A stretch of DNA of 64,000 bases from Atrina japonica (GCA_030159075.1 BROG01000467.1:124001-188000), one strand, 5' to 3'. Numbered from the stretch's first letter, positions 12,991 to 24,535 are shown. Made by a program: numbers and translations. Notes: generated by a model from the letters alone, not told the origin.

Positions 12991-13172
12991 TTTGTAAAAA
13001 AAAGTTGTCAGTTGTATACATATTATAGGCCCAAATGTTTTTGTTTTCCTTAGTATAGTGTAGCCGGGCTGGTATCCATCAATATTTCAAACTACCTGCT
13101 ATCAATTCTCTGATAATTGTTACGTGTTACCCAAAACACTTTTTCAAAAGCAAAAACGAAATGGTTAAAATT

Positions 13173-13180
13173 ACACACAC

Positions 13181-13262
<82 letters not shown>

Positions 13263-13273
13263 TCTCTCTCTTT

Positions 13274-13313
<40 letters not shown>
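13173..13313. repeat. (CA)n then (CT)n microsatellite
   Basis: CA tract to 13260, then a CT tract with a short T-rich interruption to 13313. Confidence 0.97.
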
Positions 13314-13316
<3 letters not shown>

Positions 13317-13647
13317 TTATCATACTCAAATTATAACAGTGACATATTTTACATATATGTTGATATCATTACAAGATATATCTGACAATAAAAGTAAGTT
13401 ACTAGATAGGAAGAGTCGTACATTTAATACATGTACAAATGATACTAATTAGCGATGCATATCACACTTTAATTAGTATTATCAACTAACAGTATCCACA
13501 ATGTTTATCATGGACGGTGTTCTACTAAACACATAATGTACTAATAAGCAGTCCACATATCAGATGTGCTAATAGAGATCAGAGCTGTTAGACCCACAAA
13601 GTATACATGTGGGTATATCTGTCAACATTGATAGTTATTACAATCTT

Positions 13648-13652
<5 letters not shown>
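13314..13652. other. No recognisable feature
   Basis: Short unique AT-rich stretch between two microsatellites. Confidence 0.5.

Positions 13653-13742
<90 letters not shown>
13653..13742. repeat. (AT)n microsatellite abutting a PLE 3' end
   Basis: AT tract of about 90 bp that runs directly into ATCTCAGATA, the antisense end of the PLE copy that follows. The element's own ATATTA end may have seeded the tract (inference). Confidence 0.95.
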
Positions 13743-13745
<3 letters not shown>

Positions 13746-13906
13746 AGATATTAAAGTATTAATCCTCAGGATGTCCAAGATATAGATACAAATCTGGTAT
13801 CTCAGAATCAAAATGGAGGAGTAAGCATCCCCCGTTGACCGGCCACACCCTCAAACAGTCAAATCCAAATGAAATAAGTGAGGACCACAATCGGTACAGA
13901 CATCTA
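13741..13906 (-). mobile_element. PLE 3' untranslated fragment
   Basis: Antisense: CTCAGATATTAAAGTATTAA, GGATGTCCAAGATATAGATA, GGAGTAAGCATCCCCCGTTG, TCGGTACAGACATCT. Compared with 34177-34390 it has an internal deletion of about 35 bases after CAAATCTGGTA. Confidence 0.85.
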
Positions 13907-14897
13907 TATACATTACCTTTAGAAAATTTTGTTGAAAAATAAATGAAACAGAGGGAAATGAAAACCAAGATATACCGAATGATATAGGTATTTGCCTTCC
14001 ACTTAAAATCATTACATAAATGTCAAATGTTATCTTTATCTATCAAAGCATACCATTTATAGGCACAGTAACTCCAATGACATACAGCATAAGGAGCAAT
14101 TCAATTTTTTGTTTGTGGGACATGATAACTATGTCGTCATTGTTCACTTTCGTTTGTACCTTTGAAATCCATTATCATCAATTTCAAAGAATTGTTTTAA
14201 ATCACATTGCAGTGAATAAAAAGTATGATAGGCTCTTTAAAATGATTAAGTATGATTGTGTGATAATGAAAAAAACATTTTATATATATATAATAACGGT
14301 TGACCTCTCATGAGACTAGTGAAAACGTGCACATGACATATTTTGGCTGTACTATTTTAAGAACTAATGTATACATTATGGGGATATTTATTCTAGATTT
14401 AATCGCACAGAGAACTAAATAATGCAAAAAGTCGAAATACTGTTTTAAAACAAATCAATATTTATTACCATAAAAAACGAACTTATCAATTTGGGGCATC
14501 TCATATCCACGTTTCATATATTCGACAAATTTAAATGCATTAAAATATATCCATGAGTTTGTGTATGGTCAAAACGTTTAATCCATGTACTTTACTTCAG
14601 AATATGCATTGAAAGAAAATAATGAATGTATATAGAATCTTTTAGTACTTATTCACACATATATTTTCAAATTTTCATTTTCATGTGGTTAAATTTTTAA
14701 CACACACGTGCGCATTATATGAATAGGATGGTGCTTGTGATAGAGCGTGTCTGGTGCATATTACTCATGTAGCTTGTTTCTTTTCGTTCACAATTTGACA
14801 ATAATTTTATCCGTTTTGCTGAAATTTGAATTTTAGTACTTTAAATAAAAATCGTTTCTTGACTGGGATCTATTGGTATACAATTATAATTATAAAT
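13907..14897. other. No recognisable feature
   Basis: AT-rich unique sequence; a 97-codon frame at 14020-14313 shows no domain and no context for expression. Confidence 0.4.
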
Positions 14898-14968
14898 ACA
14901 CACACACACACACACTCACACACACACACAAACACACAAGCACACAGACAGAGACAGAGATATCAGAT
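14898..14968. repeat. CA/CAGA block, left copy of a duplicated pair
   Basis: CA tract followed by CACAGACAGAGACAGAG and ATATCAGATTTA. The same succession recurs at 15650-15727, on the far side of the A/T island. Confidence 0.85.
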
Positions 14969-14972
14969 TTAT

Positions 14973-15648
14973 TTTTTGTTTGTTTTATAATTTTTTATAT
15001 TTGTATTTTATAATTGAATTATAATATATATATATTTATTATATTATTATTTTTTTTTTATTATTTTTTAATTATTATTTAATATATTTAGATTTATTTT
15101 TTTTATTTAATTATTTATTTTATTATTAATATATTATTAATAATATTTTTTTATTATATTTTATATATTATTAGTTTGGTATTTTTTATTATATATCTTA
15201 TTTTATTATCTATTATATATATATCTTTTTTTTTATATTAATTAATTATTTATTATTATATATTATTATTATATAATTATTATTTATATTTTGATATATG
15301 TTAAATTTTTATATTATTTTTATTTTTTATTATTATATTATATATTTTATTTAATATTATGTATTTTTATTCTATATATTATATATTTTTTAATTATATT
15401 ATTTTGAAATATTATATTTTAATAAAATTATTTATTTTTATTATATATTGTAATAATATATATAATATTTTTTTATATTTATATGTATTTTATATATTTT
15501 TTAATTATTATTATTATATATTAATTTTTTATATATTTATTATATTTTTTTATTTATTTTTATTATTTTATTATATGATATTTATATATATTTATAATTT
15601 TTTAATTTTATTTTTTTAATAATTTATTTAATTATTTTTTATATATTT
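14973..15648. repeat. A/T island, almost free of G and C
   Basis: About 675 bp built nearly entirely of T and A, T outnumbering A on this strand, with only a handful of G and C. It is not a simple dinucleotide repeat: TTATT, TATAT and T-run words are mixed. An apparent 86-codon frame (15359-15619) is a composition artefact. Confidence 0.85.
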
Positions 15649-15649
15649 A

Positions 15650-15722
15650 CTACACACACACACAAACACACAAGCACACAAACACACAAGTACACACAGA
15701 CAGACAGAGACAGAGATATCAG

Positions 15723-15793
<71 letters not shown>
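15650..15793. repeat. CA/CAGA block (right copy) plus (AT)n
   Basis: Repeats the 14898-14968 block and ends in the same ATATCAGATTTA words, then continues as an AT tract to 15793. Confidence 0.9.
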
Positions 15794-15797
<4 letters not shown>

Positions 15798-15820
15798 TGT
15801 ATTTAGAGTACTGTTTATCG

Positions 15821-16048
15821 ACATTATAAACATAAAATTAAACTTATAACTTTTACACAAGGGCAAAAACAAATGTTCAAGACGATCGTATATATCAGTA
15901 AGATCATCACTTGAGCTCGAATTAAGAAAAGATATAGAGTTCCAAAGCCCAAACTAATATCATACAATGCCAAAGATTAATCTAATAGTATTACTAAATC
16001 CGTTTAAGAGTAACCAATGTAAACGGATGACGATCTTAGCGTTTAGGT
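15821..16048 (-). mobile_element. Hammerhead module, decayed copy
   Basis: Antisense of the module: ATTATAAACATAA at the left (its 3' end), the ribozyme region at 15875-15916, then AATATCATACAATG, CCGTTTAAGAGTAACCA and a GATGACGATCTTAGC end. Solitary: no reverse transcriptase sequence adjoins it. Confidence 0.65.
15875..15916 (-). ncRNA. Degenerate hammerhead ribozyme
   Basis: On the minus strand, stem I (GCTCAA with TTGAAC, one mismatch) and the GATCGTC cleavage side are kept. CTGATGA has become GTGATGA and the GAAAC segment has become ATATAC, so the catalytic core is broken. Confidence 0.4.
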
Positions 16049-16269
16049 GTTTATAATTGAAACATTGCCATCCATTTGAAATATTACTTTATTATAAATC
16101 AAATGTTTCTGTTTTTTGTTTTATTTATTTATTTATTTATTTTTGTTTTGTTTTGGGTTTTTTTAGGGGAGGGGGCGGTCTTTTTGTTGTTATACATTTC
16201 GCCATGAAATATTCACCAGCATTAGATGAAGTGACACTAAACGTTTCTGTGTTATGGGCGGACATCACT

Positions 16270-16447
16270 GCAGTGAGGGTTCTTTTACGTGGCACATTTG
16301 CCGGGACACAGGACCTCGGTTGAAAGCCTCATCCAATTCGAATGCCTCGCCCACTGGTATTTTGTAAAGTTTTTGGTATGCCTAGTATTGGGAATCAAAC
16401 TCGGGATCTTCCGGTTGCCTTGTGATGCGAACCCTTACCAGCAGTTG
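16270..16447 (-). mobile_element. Diverged SINE-2-like element
   Basis: CAGTGAGGGTTCTTTTACGT and GGACACAGGACCTCGGTTG correspond to the antisense body of SINE-2. It ends with GGGAATCAAACTCGGGATC, an antisense pol III B box (GAGTTTGATTCC), and CGAACCCTTACCAGCAG as the tRNA-like head. The head differs from the other SINE-2 copies, suggesting a sister subfamily. Confidence 0.55.
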
Positions 16448-16569
16448 GTTATCAGAAAAGACAGATTTTTATATAAATGTAAAATTAACTCTATTATCCT
16501 TTTCATGAAGCGTCGAGAATATACTTCGATTGAATTTTTTTTGGAAGTGGGTTCTGTCTGAGATACTAA

Positions 16570-17000
<431 letters not shown>

Positions 17001-17185
17001 TACAGTCAAATTTGTCCTTAAAGGTCACTCCAGGGTACCACCAAAGGTAGCCATTATAGACAGGTGGCCTTTTAAAAAAGAGGTTTACTCATGATAAAAA
17101 GGAGTTAACAAATTTAAGATTATGATTGAATGGCCATTAATAGACAGGTACCATTTATACAGAAGTCGTTCAGTAACATATCAAA
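17001..17185. mobile_element. MITE-like family 3, copy A
   Basis: Begins TACAGTCAAATTTGTCCTTA then AAGGTCACT, the inverse of the right end of 45424-45593. Its body (GGTAGCCATTATAGACAGGT) resembles 47186-47400. Its own right end is not clear. Confidence 0.5.
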
Positions 17186-17969
17186 AGTATGGTGCAAAAA
17201 GTCAAGTATTCAGTGTATTTCCTACTTAATTATAATAAATGTATTTCTAGTCCATGTTTATGTAAAATATAGTATATGAAAACTATCCATTAGAAAATGA
17301 ATAAGGCATCTTAATTCTATTCGTAAATGTTAACATACGATACAGCTAAAATGACTTTTTATACTGAAACGAAAATATAAAAACTGACCGAAAACGTTGT
17401 TGCTTAAATTTAGAAAACAAAGGATTAAAATAATTATATGGACAACTCAGAATATATTACAAACGGTGTGCGTAGGTGTCAGCCAATCACGTGATCAGCT
17501 GACACGCGCGACAGAAGTGCACAGGTGTAAGTTGATTCTTGCAACAGCACAATTGACAGTATTTTGCTATAGACTACTCGAATGTGTCGGTTAGGTAGTA
17601 TTCTTGTGGAAGAACCAACAACTACGAGTAACTAAAACAGCAATTACAATATTACCAGTAATGACAATTCTTCATCTAATGGTAGATAGACTCGCCTGAC
17701 CAACGTACGAGTTTAGATAAGATATAGCAAGGTTATTTGATCAGTAACTGCTGAAATCATCTTGCCGTCACAGTCTATTTACTCTGGACCAGAACTCCTG
17801 GGTTTCTCATGTTAGATCAAAATACAAAACAAGCCTCACAAAATGTGACTTATAGTAAGTTGTTTTGATTTAGTCACGTGACTGTGTGTGAGAATTCAAT
17901 GTAATAATATTGTAAAAGATGGATAAGTGTAGCTTTAACCACTGAAGATCCCGGGTCAGATTCACGGTA
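17186..17969. other. No recognisable feature
   Basis: Unique sequence; nothing supportable as a gene or repeat. Confidence 0.4.
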
Positions 17970-18233
17970 CTAGGCCTGGATCAGTCGGTAGCGCACTCGA
18001 CTCTTCATCGTGAGCCGGTGGCATGTTGATTTCCTATCCTTCGAACTGAGACATTAAAAAACGAGGTCCCGTATCACAGTAGGTGTCGTCACGTTAAAGA
18101 ACCCTCACTGCTTAATAGCCGCAAGTGCCGAGCATAGGCCATAATTTGAAGCCCTTCACCGGCATTTGGTGACGTCTTCATATGAGTGAGAGATTCTTGA
18201 GTGGGACGTTAAACAGCAATAAACAAACAAAGC
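17970..18233 (+). mobile_element. SINE-2, near full-length
   Basis: tRNA-like head GGCCTGGATCAGTCGGTAGC with CGCACTCGACTCTTC. Body: GAACCCTCACTGC, AAGTGCCGAGCATAGGCC, TTGAAGCCCTTCACCGGC, TTTGGTGACGTC, GAGTGGGACGTTAAACA, and a tail of ATAAACAAAC words. The B box expected near 18020 is damaged in this copy. Confidence 0.8.
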
Positions 18234-18439
18234 AAAGACTTAGTTTAAAGGTGGAAGTGCCTGGTCCTTCGACAAGTGCTCTGCATACGAAATGAAAGTC
18301 ATGAGTCTTTTGAATGAGATTTAAATCCATGGTCACGTGTCAAGACATCAAGACATGTATGGCTTCATCATATCTTCTTTGTTAGCAATTTATGTACTCC
18401 AAATTGTAAAATTGGATGTTTAATTATGTTTTTGTGGTT

Positions 18440-18545
<106 letters not shown>

Positions 18546-18739
18546 TTCTAAATAGCACAATACCAAAGTAAAAAAGAAAGCAGTAATTGAAACTCCATGT
18601 CCATTGGAATACGACAAATTAGATATAAAATGATCTCAACATGAAGAACAATTGCGATTCCAATCAAAACAGTGTCAGATGTCCAGAAGGAGTATGCGTA
18701 TGCCGTTGCAAATGTTACATGAAAACCTCTTTAAGTTCG

Positions 18740-19564
18740 GTTTGTTTGTTTGTTTACTGTTGTTTACCACTCAAGAATCTTTCTCTCTAGGGAGTGTTCA
18801 ACATATGAACATTTCATATACAGATGTAATATAAAAAAAAATCTCAGATACCAAAGTATAAATCAATGTTAGAATGTTTAGGAAAAATCCAGTAAAAATG
18901 GACAAACACGGATCTCTAGAAACCAAGAGGTGGGATCAGGTGCCATGGAGGAGTAAGCATCCCCTGTCCACCGGTCACACCAGGCCGTGAGTCCACAGTC
19001 AAGTCCAATGAAATACGTGAGGAGTGTATCCTCGTCACATTTGGTACAGACGTCTCAACAACCGCCAACGAAAAGGCAACTCAACATTTCACTCTGTGAA
19101 ACAGAGTAATCGCAAACAAGACTATTATACCGACCGTAAAATTTGCGGAACCAATTGTGATGAGGATTTGTTCCACACTTGACCGGTCGACAGAAGATGC
19201 TTACTTCCCCAAGGCACCTGATCCCACCTATTGGTTTCTAGAGGTCCGTGTTTGTCCATTTTTACCAAATTTGTATCTATATCCTGGACATCCTTAAGAT
19301 TTATACTTTGGTACCTGAGATGTTTTATATCATATTGAGACGTAACCAAATGCCGGTGAAGGTCTTCAGATTCTTTGCCTATGCTCGGCACTTTCGGCCA
19401 TTGAGCAGTGAGGGTTCTTTAACGTGCCGACACCTACTGTGACACGGCACCTCGGTTTTTACTGTCTCATCCGAAGGACAGGAAACCAAACTGTCGCCGG
19501 CTGGACTCGATCTCACGACCTCACATTCAGGAGTCGAGTGCGCTACCGACTGAGCCAGGTCGAC
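18740..19564 (-). mobile_element. SINE-2 split by a PLE insertion
   Basis: 18740-18790 is the antisense SINE-2 tail (GTTTGTTTGTTTACTGTTG, CCACTCAAGAATCTTTCTCTC). The same SINE resumes at 19331 (CATATTGAGACGTAACCAAA, TGCTCGGCACTTTCGGCCAT, GGTTCTTTAACGTGCC) and ends in the head at 19564 with an intact antisense B box (GGACTCGATCTC). The intervening 540 bp are PLE. At the join, nearly no SINE sequence is missing. Confidence 0.8.
18796..19332. mobile_element. Inverted compound PLE fragment
   Basis: Three joined pieces. 18796-18829 (plus) is reverse transcriptase C-terminal coding (GTTCAACATATGAAC, TTTCATATACAGATG). 18826-19150 (minus) is a complete antisense 3' end running from TATAAAAAAAAATCTCAGAT through AACAACCGCCAACG to GACCGTAAAATTTGCGGAA. 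19151-19332 (plus) is a second 3' end (CCAATTGTGATGAGGAT to TGTTTTATAT). The region 3' of the coding end therefore exists twice in opposite orientations, forming a potential long hairpin. Complex inverted copies are known for PLEs. Confidence 0.8.
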
Positions 19565-20748
19565 TCTCTCTAGTTCGGTGAAAAGGTCAAGGTCGGTATA
19601 GATGTCATTATAGTTTAAGATCTGATGGGCGAAAGGGAATCACTGCGTATGGTCGTGCTCCAGAATACCAAAGTTATAGTTTTTCTATAAAGGCCAAAAC
19701 AATCGCTTCTCTTGACTATCGCTCATCTCGAATTTCTTATACATTTGGGACTTGTATATCCATAGGTTGTGATTGAAATAAATAAAAAATAACTACTGCA
19801 TGTACATGTGTAGGCAGGTTTACTTTGCACACACTGTTACAACATCAAGACTACACATCTACGGACACTTGTAACTTCCGGCTCCGGAGACAGGACAGAA
19901 CAACGTCGAATACAAGTCGTTATAAATTAAATAATCCGTATTATGTGCATTCATAAGTCACGTCCTGCTTCCTTGACAATCGGTAATATTCGTAAAATTC
20001 ACCGAACGTTGATTTGAGTATGAGAAAACATTGATGGTCAAGATTTATAGTGAAAAATGACAATAATTAATGTACTAGAAAATATGAAATTGGCAGAATG
20101 ATGTGAAAATGTGTCAAAATGTCGCTATTACAGACGGAACATCAGAAATATGTTGAATGGTACTACAAAGCACTAGAACAGTAGTGGGCAGACTAATGAC
20201 TGTGTCAGTGTAAAAAATGACACGGTGTGTCCATCAAAGTAATTTAAGTACGACTCCATAAAGGCTTTAAAAGCGGGGAGTTATTTCCAGTGGGATACTC
20301 ATTCTATCGCTATTACTAGGCATTTGTTCAGTACAGAAACAGGAAATAAAATGATTGTGTTATATCTAATAATTCAATGATGCAAGGCGATAGAAAAATT
20401 AGCGTTTGAGATTTATCGGAATAACTAGTTCGCAACATGTTGGCATGTATCACATAGTGATTAAAACGTTTGATAACGTTCGGCAGCAGAAATGATATTT
20501 ACAGTTATTGGGGTTTAGTTTCGCTTGACAGTTAAGAATCAACCAGAAACTTTCCCTGTACAACAACCTCTGCCAAGAAAATAAAATGATAATGTTTTAC
20601 TAAATGAACCTTTTTTAACAGAGGTTAGAATTATATCAAATGTAAGACAAATCTTCACCCTTCTTCAGTATGATGGTATGTCCGGGTATATGTCTAAGGC
20701 TCCATACGTGTAATATTTTAGTCATAAAAATATGTCTTTCAAATATTT
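19565..20748. other. No recognisable feature
   Basis: Unique sequence with no ORF or repeat that can be supported. Confidence 0.4.
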
Positions 20749-21147
20749 TATTAAGCATTATAACTTTGGTATTATGTTTATAATATTTATAACCACTAGT
20801 TCGTTGCCACTGTTGGTGTACCGTTTGAGTCCCCGAGGGTATACATAAACCTAGTACCTGGTATTTCGGTACCAGCTGTTCATCTTATACTAAAGTAATA
20901 TTTGGCACAGTTAACACTATTTAAATTCGAACATTGTCTAAAGCTAAGATAGTCATATTTTTACAGTGGTTACTCTTAGACGGATTTTGGCTATACACTT
21001 TTAGAGATATTATTTGGCCTTGTATGATACCACTTTATCTTTAGAAAATACACATACTTTTCAAATTGGAGCTCAACTGATGAAGTCTAATTGACAGAAA
21101 CGATATCGTCTTGAGCATTATAACTTTGGTATTATGTTTATAATATC
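20749..21147 (+). mobile_element. Hammerhead module: unit-length copy plus tandem start
   Basis: Starts at TTAAGCATTATAACTTTGG, which is exactly what follows the cleavage site in the other copies (TTGAGCATTATAACTTTGG). A 51-bp stretch seen nowhere else follows, then the module proper from 20844 (CATAAACCTAGTACC) through the ribozyme at 21071-21116 to TGTTTATAATAT at about 21147. The distance from the first post-cleavage start to the ribozyme's own site is about 362 bp, the pattern expected of a tandem ribozyme-element unit. The left end CATAAACCTAGTACC is the same as in the main PLE at 36214. Confidence 0.7.
21071..21116 (+). ncRNA. Hammerhead ribozyme, type I, best-preserved copy
   Basis: In order: GCTCAA (stem I 5' side), CTGATGA core, AGTC-TAATT-GACA (stem II: three Watson-Crick pairs with an A-A mismatch at its base), GAAA core, CGATATCG (stem III with a tiny loop), TC with the predicted cleavage after C at 21110, then TTGAGC (stem I 3' side, 6 perfect pairs with GCTCAA). 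All strictly conserved core bases are present. The short stem III matches the minimal hammerheads known from PLEs, which are thought to work as dimers. The A-A mismatch in stem II may weaken it. Confidence 0.7.
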
Positions 21148-21496
21148 TTTATAGGAGCAATAGCTGTTTTCCCATTTGTTTCTCCTTTTTTACTTCCTAG
21201 ATTGATATATGATAACAAAAAAGATATACACAGGCATGAAAATATATATTAAAAAATTTCTATATATGTTGTGAAAATTGCTTGGGAAACCCAGGTTTGG
21301 CACTTTTTCAGTTGAAATTGATTCACTAAACCTTATTTTCACAATATATATATATAACGCAATTGAAATATGCTATCTATGGTATAACTGCTTCGCCAAT
21401 TATAATAACTGAGGTTCGGAATAAAATTTTCAATCACCTTTATATCTTTACCAGAAATTGACACGATTTGGACTAACAAATATAGACAATTTCTCG

Positions 21497-21575
<79 letters not shown>

Positions 21576-21624
21576 TTTCAAATCAATCTTTACACGAGGT
21601 ATGGTAAAATTAATTTTGTATTAT
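21148..21624. other. Spacer with (AT)n at 21499-21572
   Basis: Unique AT-rich sequence containing one AT dinucleotide tract of about 74 bp; no gene. Confidence 0.6.
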
Positions 21625-21813
21625 CGACTATTCGACTGCAGTGCCTTACTCATTTCGGCTATACCTTTAGAGATATTGTTTGGCCTTGTATGATACCACT
21701 TTATCTTTAGAAAATACACATACTTTTCAAATTGGATCTCAACTGATGAAGTCTAATTGACAGAAACGATATCGTCTTGAGCAATATAACTTTGGTATTA
21801 TGTTTATAATATT
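21625..21813 (+). mobile_element. Hammerhead module, 5'-truncated recent copy
   Basis: From about 21655 (TTCGGCTATACC) it is nearly identical to 21000-21147, including TTGGCCTTGTATGATACCAC and TTAGAAAATACACATACTTT, the ribozyme, and the TTTGGTATTATGTTTATAAT end. High identity implies a recent common source or a local duplication. Confidence 0.75.
21738..21782 (+). ncRNA. Hammerhead ribozyme, type I
   Basis: Stem I CTCAA with TTGAG (the outer pair is lost by a G-to-T change), CTGATGA, AGTC-TAATT-GACA, GAAA, CGATATCG, cleavage site TC at 21776. Core identical to the copy at 21071. Confidence 0.7.
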
Positions 21814-21894
21814 TTACGTACTTGTGTAAAGTAAATAAAGTTTAATGTTAAAATATGATATCAAATAACATATGACTAAATACAACAAGCGATG

Positions 21895-22330
21895 GAATAT
21901 AAAAAGTCACAGATACCAAGGAATAAATCACCAGGATGTCCAGGATATAAAAATGGACAAACGCGCACCTCTTGAAATCAAGAGGTGGGATTAGGTGCTA
22001 TGGAGGACTAAGAATCCCCTTTCAACCGGTCACACCCGCCGTGAGTCCACAGTCAAGTCCAAATAAAATCAACTTCAGTGTATTTATGTGTAGAATCAGA
22101 GTGGTGTTGGACAAAATAAGTATCATGATAACCAATCACTAAATATTTAAATTTTCGGGTATCATCTTTAGTGAATAAACAGTTGTCTATGATGCTAAAA
22201 AGTCTTTCTGTCAATTTTTATGTGAATTATTGTGTGAAAAGTAGAGAAGTCGTATGTTTTGATTTTCAGGAAAATTGTGTGCCTTCAAATTTTCTAAAAG
22301 TTGTTTAGAATGTTTAAGTATTTTCGTGTT
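21895..22330 (-). mobile_element. PLE copy with internal deletion
   Basis: 21895-22070 is the antisense 3' untranslated region (CACAGATACC, GAGGTGGGATTAGGTGC, GTGAGTCCACAGTC). At 22070/22071 it joins directly to reverse transcriptase coding sequence: minus-strand reading gives FKYLVIGYHDTYFVQHHSDS then THKYTEV, the equivalent of 35090-35190. About 0.74 kb that lies between these segments in the main copy is absent. Upstream coding continues to about 22330 with frameshifts (KAHNF, SIDNCLFTKDDTRK). Confidence 0.8.
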
Positions 22331-23057
22331 TGACGCAACAGTATCATTCGGTCGCACAATAGGCCTACTGACAATTTTATTTCAATTTCCCCCAACAATA
22401 TGCAATCTCATATTGATGTATTTGGATGTAGAAACTGTTAATCAAACGTGACAAAAGACAATATCATTCTCGAAGTGTTCTGTGCACCATTTCCCATGAA
22501 TAACTACCGATTTTGATACGAAGAGATTTAAATGCAATTGGACAAGTTATAATTATAATAACAATACACTAAACGCCCTGCATTATATGGCTTTCTCAGT
22601 AGGTCAGACAAATATAAAACATTCTTAGCTTAGAAAACTACCACGGAATAAGTTCACCTACTTCAGTGAAAAGCAGGTTAGGTATAATGTGATAATTTTT
22701 TCGCACATATCCCTTGTTCCGACATTAAATTCCGCACGTTTGTAAGTGAAATTTCTAATGTTTTCGACCTCAATACAGAACACCTTTGACTGACTAAAGA
22801 TATACAGAAAACTCAATCACGGTGTCAGATCTGGGTTTTGTATTTTATTAACACTTTTTAGTGTTAAAATGATTTTTGACAAGCATATTTATTCCTGGCG
22901 AGATGCATACTTTTTTTTATGAAAAGATATGACAAAGGTAAGATGTATTTGCTTACATAAGTTCACATTGGAAAAACAACTAGATCTATAAACACGAAAG
23001 TTTGTAACAGTCACATGGACTACTCAGTTACCTGTTCAATAGTTGTTTTGTAATCGA
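22331..23057. other. No recognisable feature
   Basis: AT-rich unique sequence. Confidence 0.4.
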
Positions 23058-23194
23058 CTATACCAACAAGGAGTTATTCCTCAATTATATTTAGTCGACT
23101 TTGATTTGGGCCCGCGACAGTTGTGACCGGTCGCAAAGAGATACTTATCCTTACGGAATAAATAATCTGGGCTTTCAAAAGGGTACGTGTTTGA
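23058..23194 (+). mobile_element. Degenerate PLE 3' fragment
   Basis: CTATACCAACAAGGAG, TTGTGACCGGTCGCAAAGAG, TACTTATCCTTACGG and AAGGGTACGTGTTTG align in order with the 3' untranslated region of the intact copies. Strongly diverged. Confidence 0.55.
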
Positions 23195-24535
23195 ACTTGC
23201 TTTAACGAACCTCTTATGGTTAATAGTTTATATAAAACAGAATACATTTTCTTTGATTTTTAATAAATTTATTAGTCTTAGAGAGAGAGATAGAGAGAGA
23301 GAGAGATTGTTGATTTGATTCTATATTTATATGTTTATAGATAAGCATATCGATAAGTAATCGTAATGTAATATGTGATTCTTTTAACACTATCCATTCA
23401 TTAAAACAGAGTAATTTCCTCATTTTGTCACAAAATGTTCTCTCATTTTTTTATTTAGGAAATATAAATCCATTTCTATATGGTATTGAGTACATTTGCA
23501 ATGAGCAGCTAATTACTTAAAATGATGTTCGGGCAATTTACTCTAATATCCGTTTTAGGGCTCTGATGAGCTATTTTAACCCCATTACCGAAATTAGGGT
23601 CGCGACCCTGATGCTCACGGCTATAACCTCCAGTGGAATTGTGTGATTATTGATACTCCTTGACGGTTTTCGAAACCTTTAATTAAATCATCAAAAAGAT
23701 TCGCTATTGTGCTGTAAATGATAAGTAGCATGGGTTTGTTAAATACGGAACCCCGAACGACCACTAGAACAATGTAATACAGCACGAATAAGTATGCTCA
23801 GGTCTTGGGACCTTGAATATCTAATGTACCTATATTTAATATGTTTACGCCCTGGGATCGACCTCTCACTCAGTAATAGACCAGGGTTAATCTGATAATT
23901 ATGATGACTTGCGCTTTTAGCGTGTGTTCAAAAAGAACATTTTGAAGCTATAAAAGTTCTTATTATTTCCGGAAAGTACATTATACACTTCACTTGTTCG
24001 AGGTAAAAGATATTTGTTACCGATTAAGGTAAACATATGCCATCTATACTTGAAAATTTGATGACCAAGAGTTGTGAAATCGACACAATTTTACAAAAAA
24101 AATTAGATTTCTAGGTTAAGTTAAACTTTATTTAGTCATAAAACATAGATCTGTTGCTTTTATGATCTATAAACTTCATATATATATTTTTTCAGTCCGA
24201 ACTATATATGATATCCTCTTTTCTTCTGTGATTGACCAATACACCATGGTCTGTGGGATTACGATTAAAATAAATGTAGTTACTGTTTCTTTCTGTTTGT
24301 AGTAAGTGGTATATACACCGTTTAAACAGTCGTTGTTCAAGATTAGGCTATTACAAACAGTTAATTTGGGTTCATATTTATTGTATTGATACTTACCATA
24401 AGCATAATATCTGTTAAACACTAAAACATACTTAATATACATGTATAGAAATAAGAAGACAAACCATATAGCTCGTCTGTTTAATGTTTGTTATGAAACA
24501 TTAATTTGCGCATAATGGACTGAAACAAAAAGCAT
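23195..24535. other. No gene; GA tract and a 14-bp palindrome
   Basis: A GA tract lies at 23279-23306. AGGGTCGCGACCCT at 23596-23609 is a perfect palindrome. The rest looks unique. Confidence 0.45.

Noticed and set aside
13117..13452. 111-codon frame with His/Thr and Ser/Leu runs
   Set aside because: It is the translation of CA and CT dinucleotide tracts.
23566..23610. Another hammerhead (CTGATGA followed by CCGAAATTAGGGTC)
   Set aside because: The required stem I and stem III pairings cannot be formed in the right order; only the short core words match.
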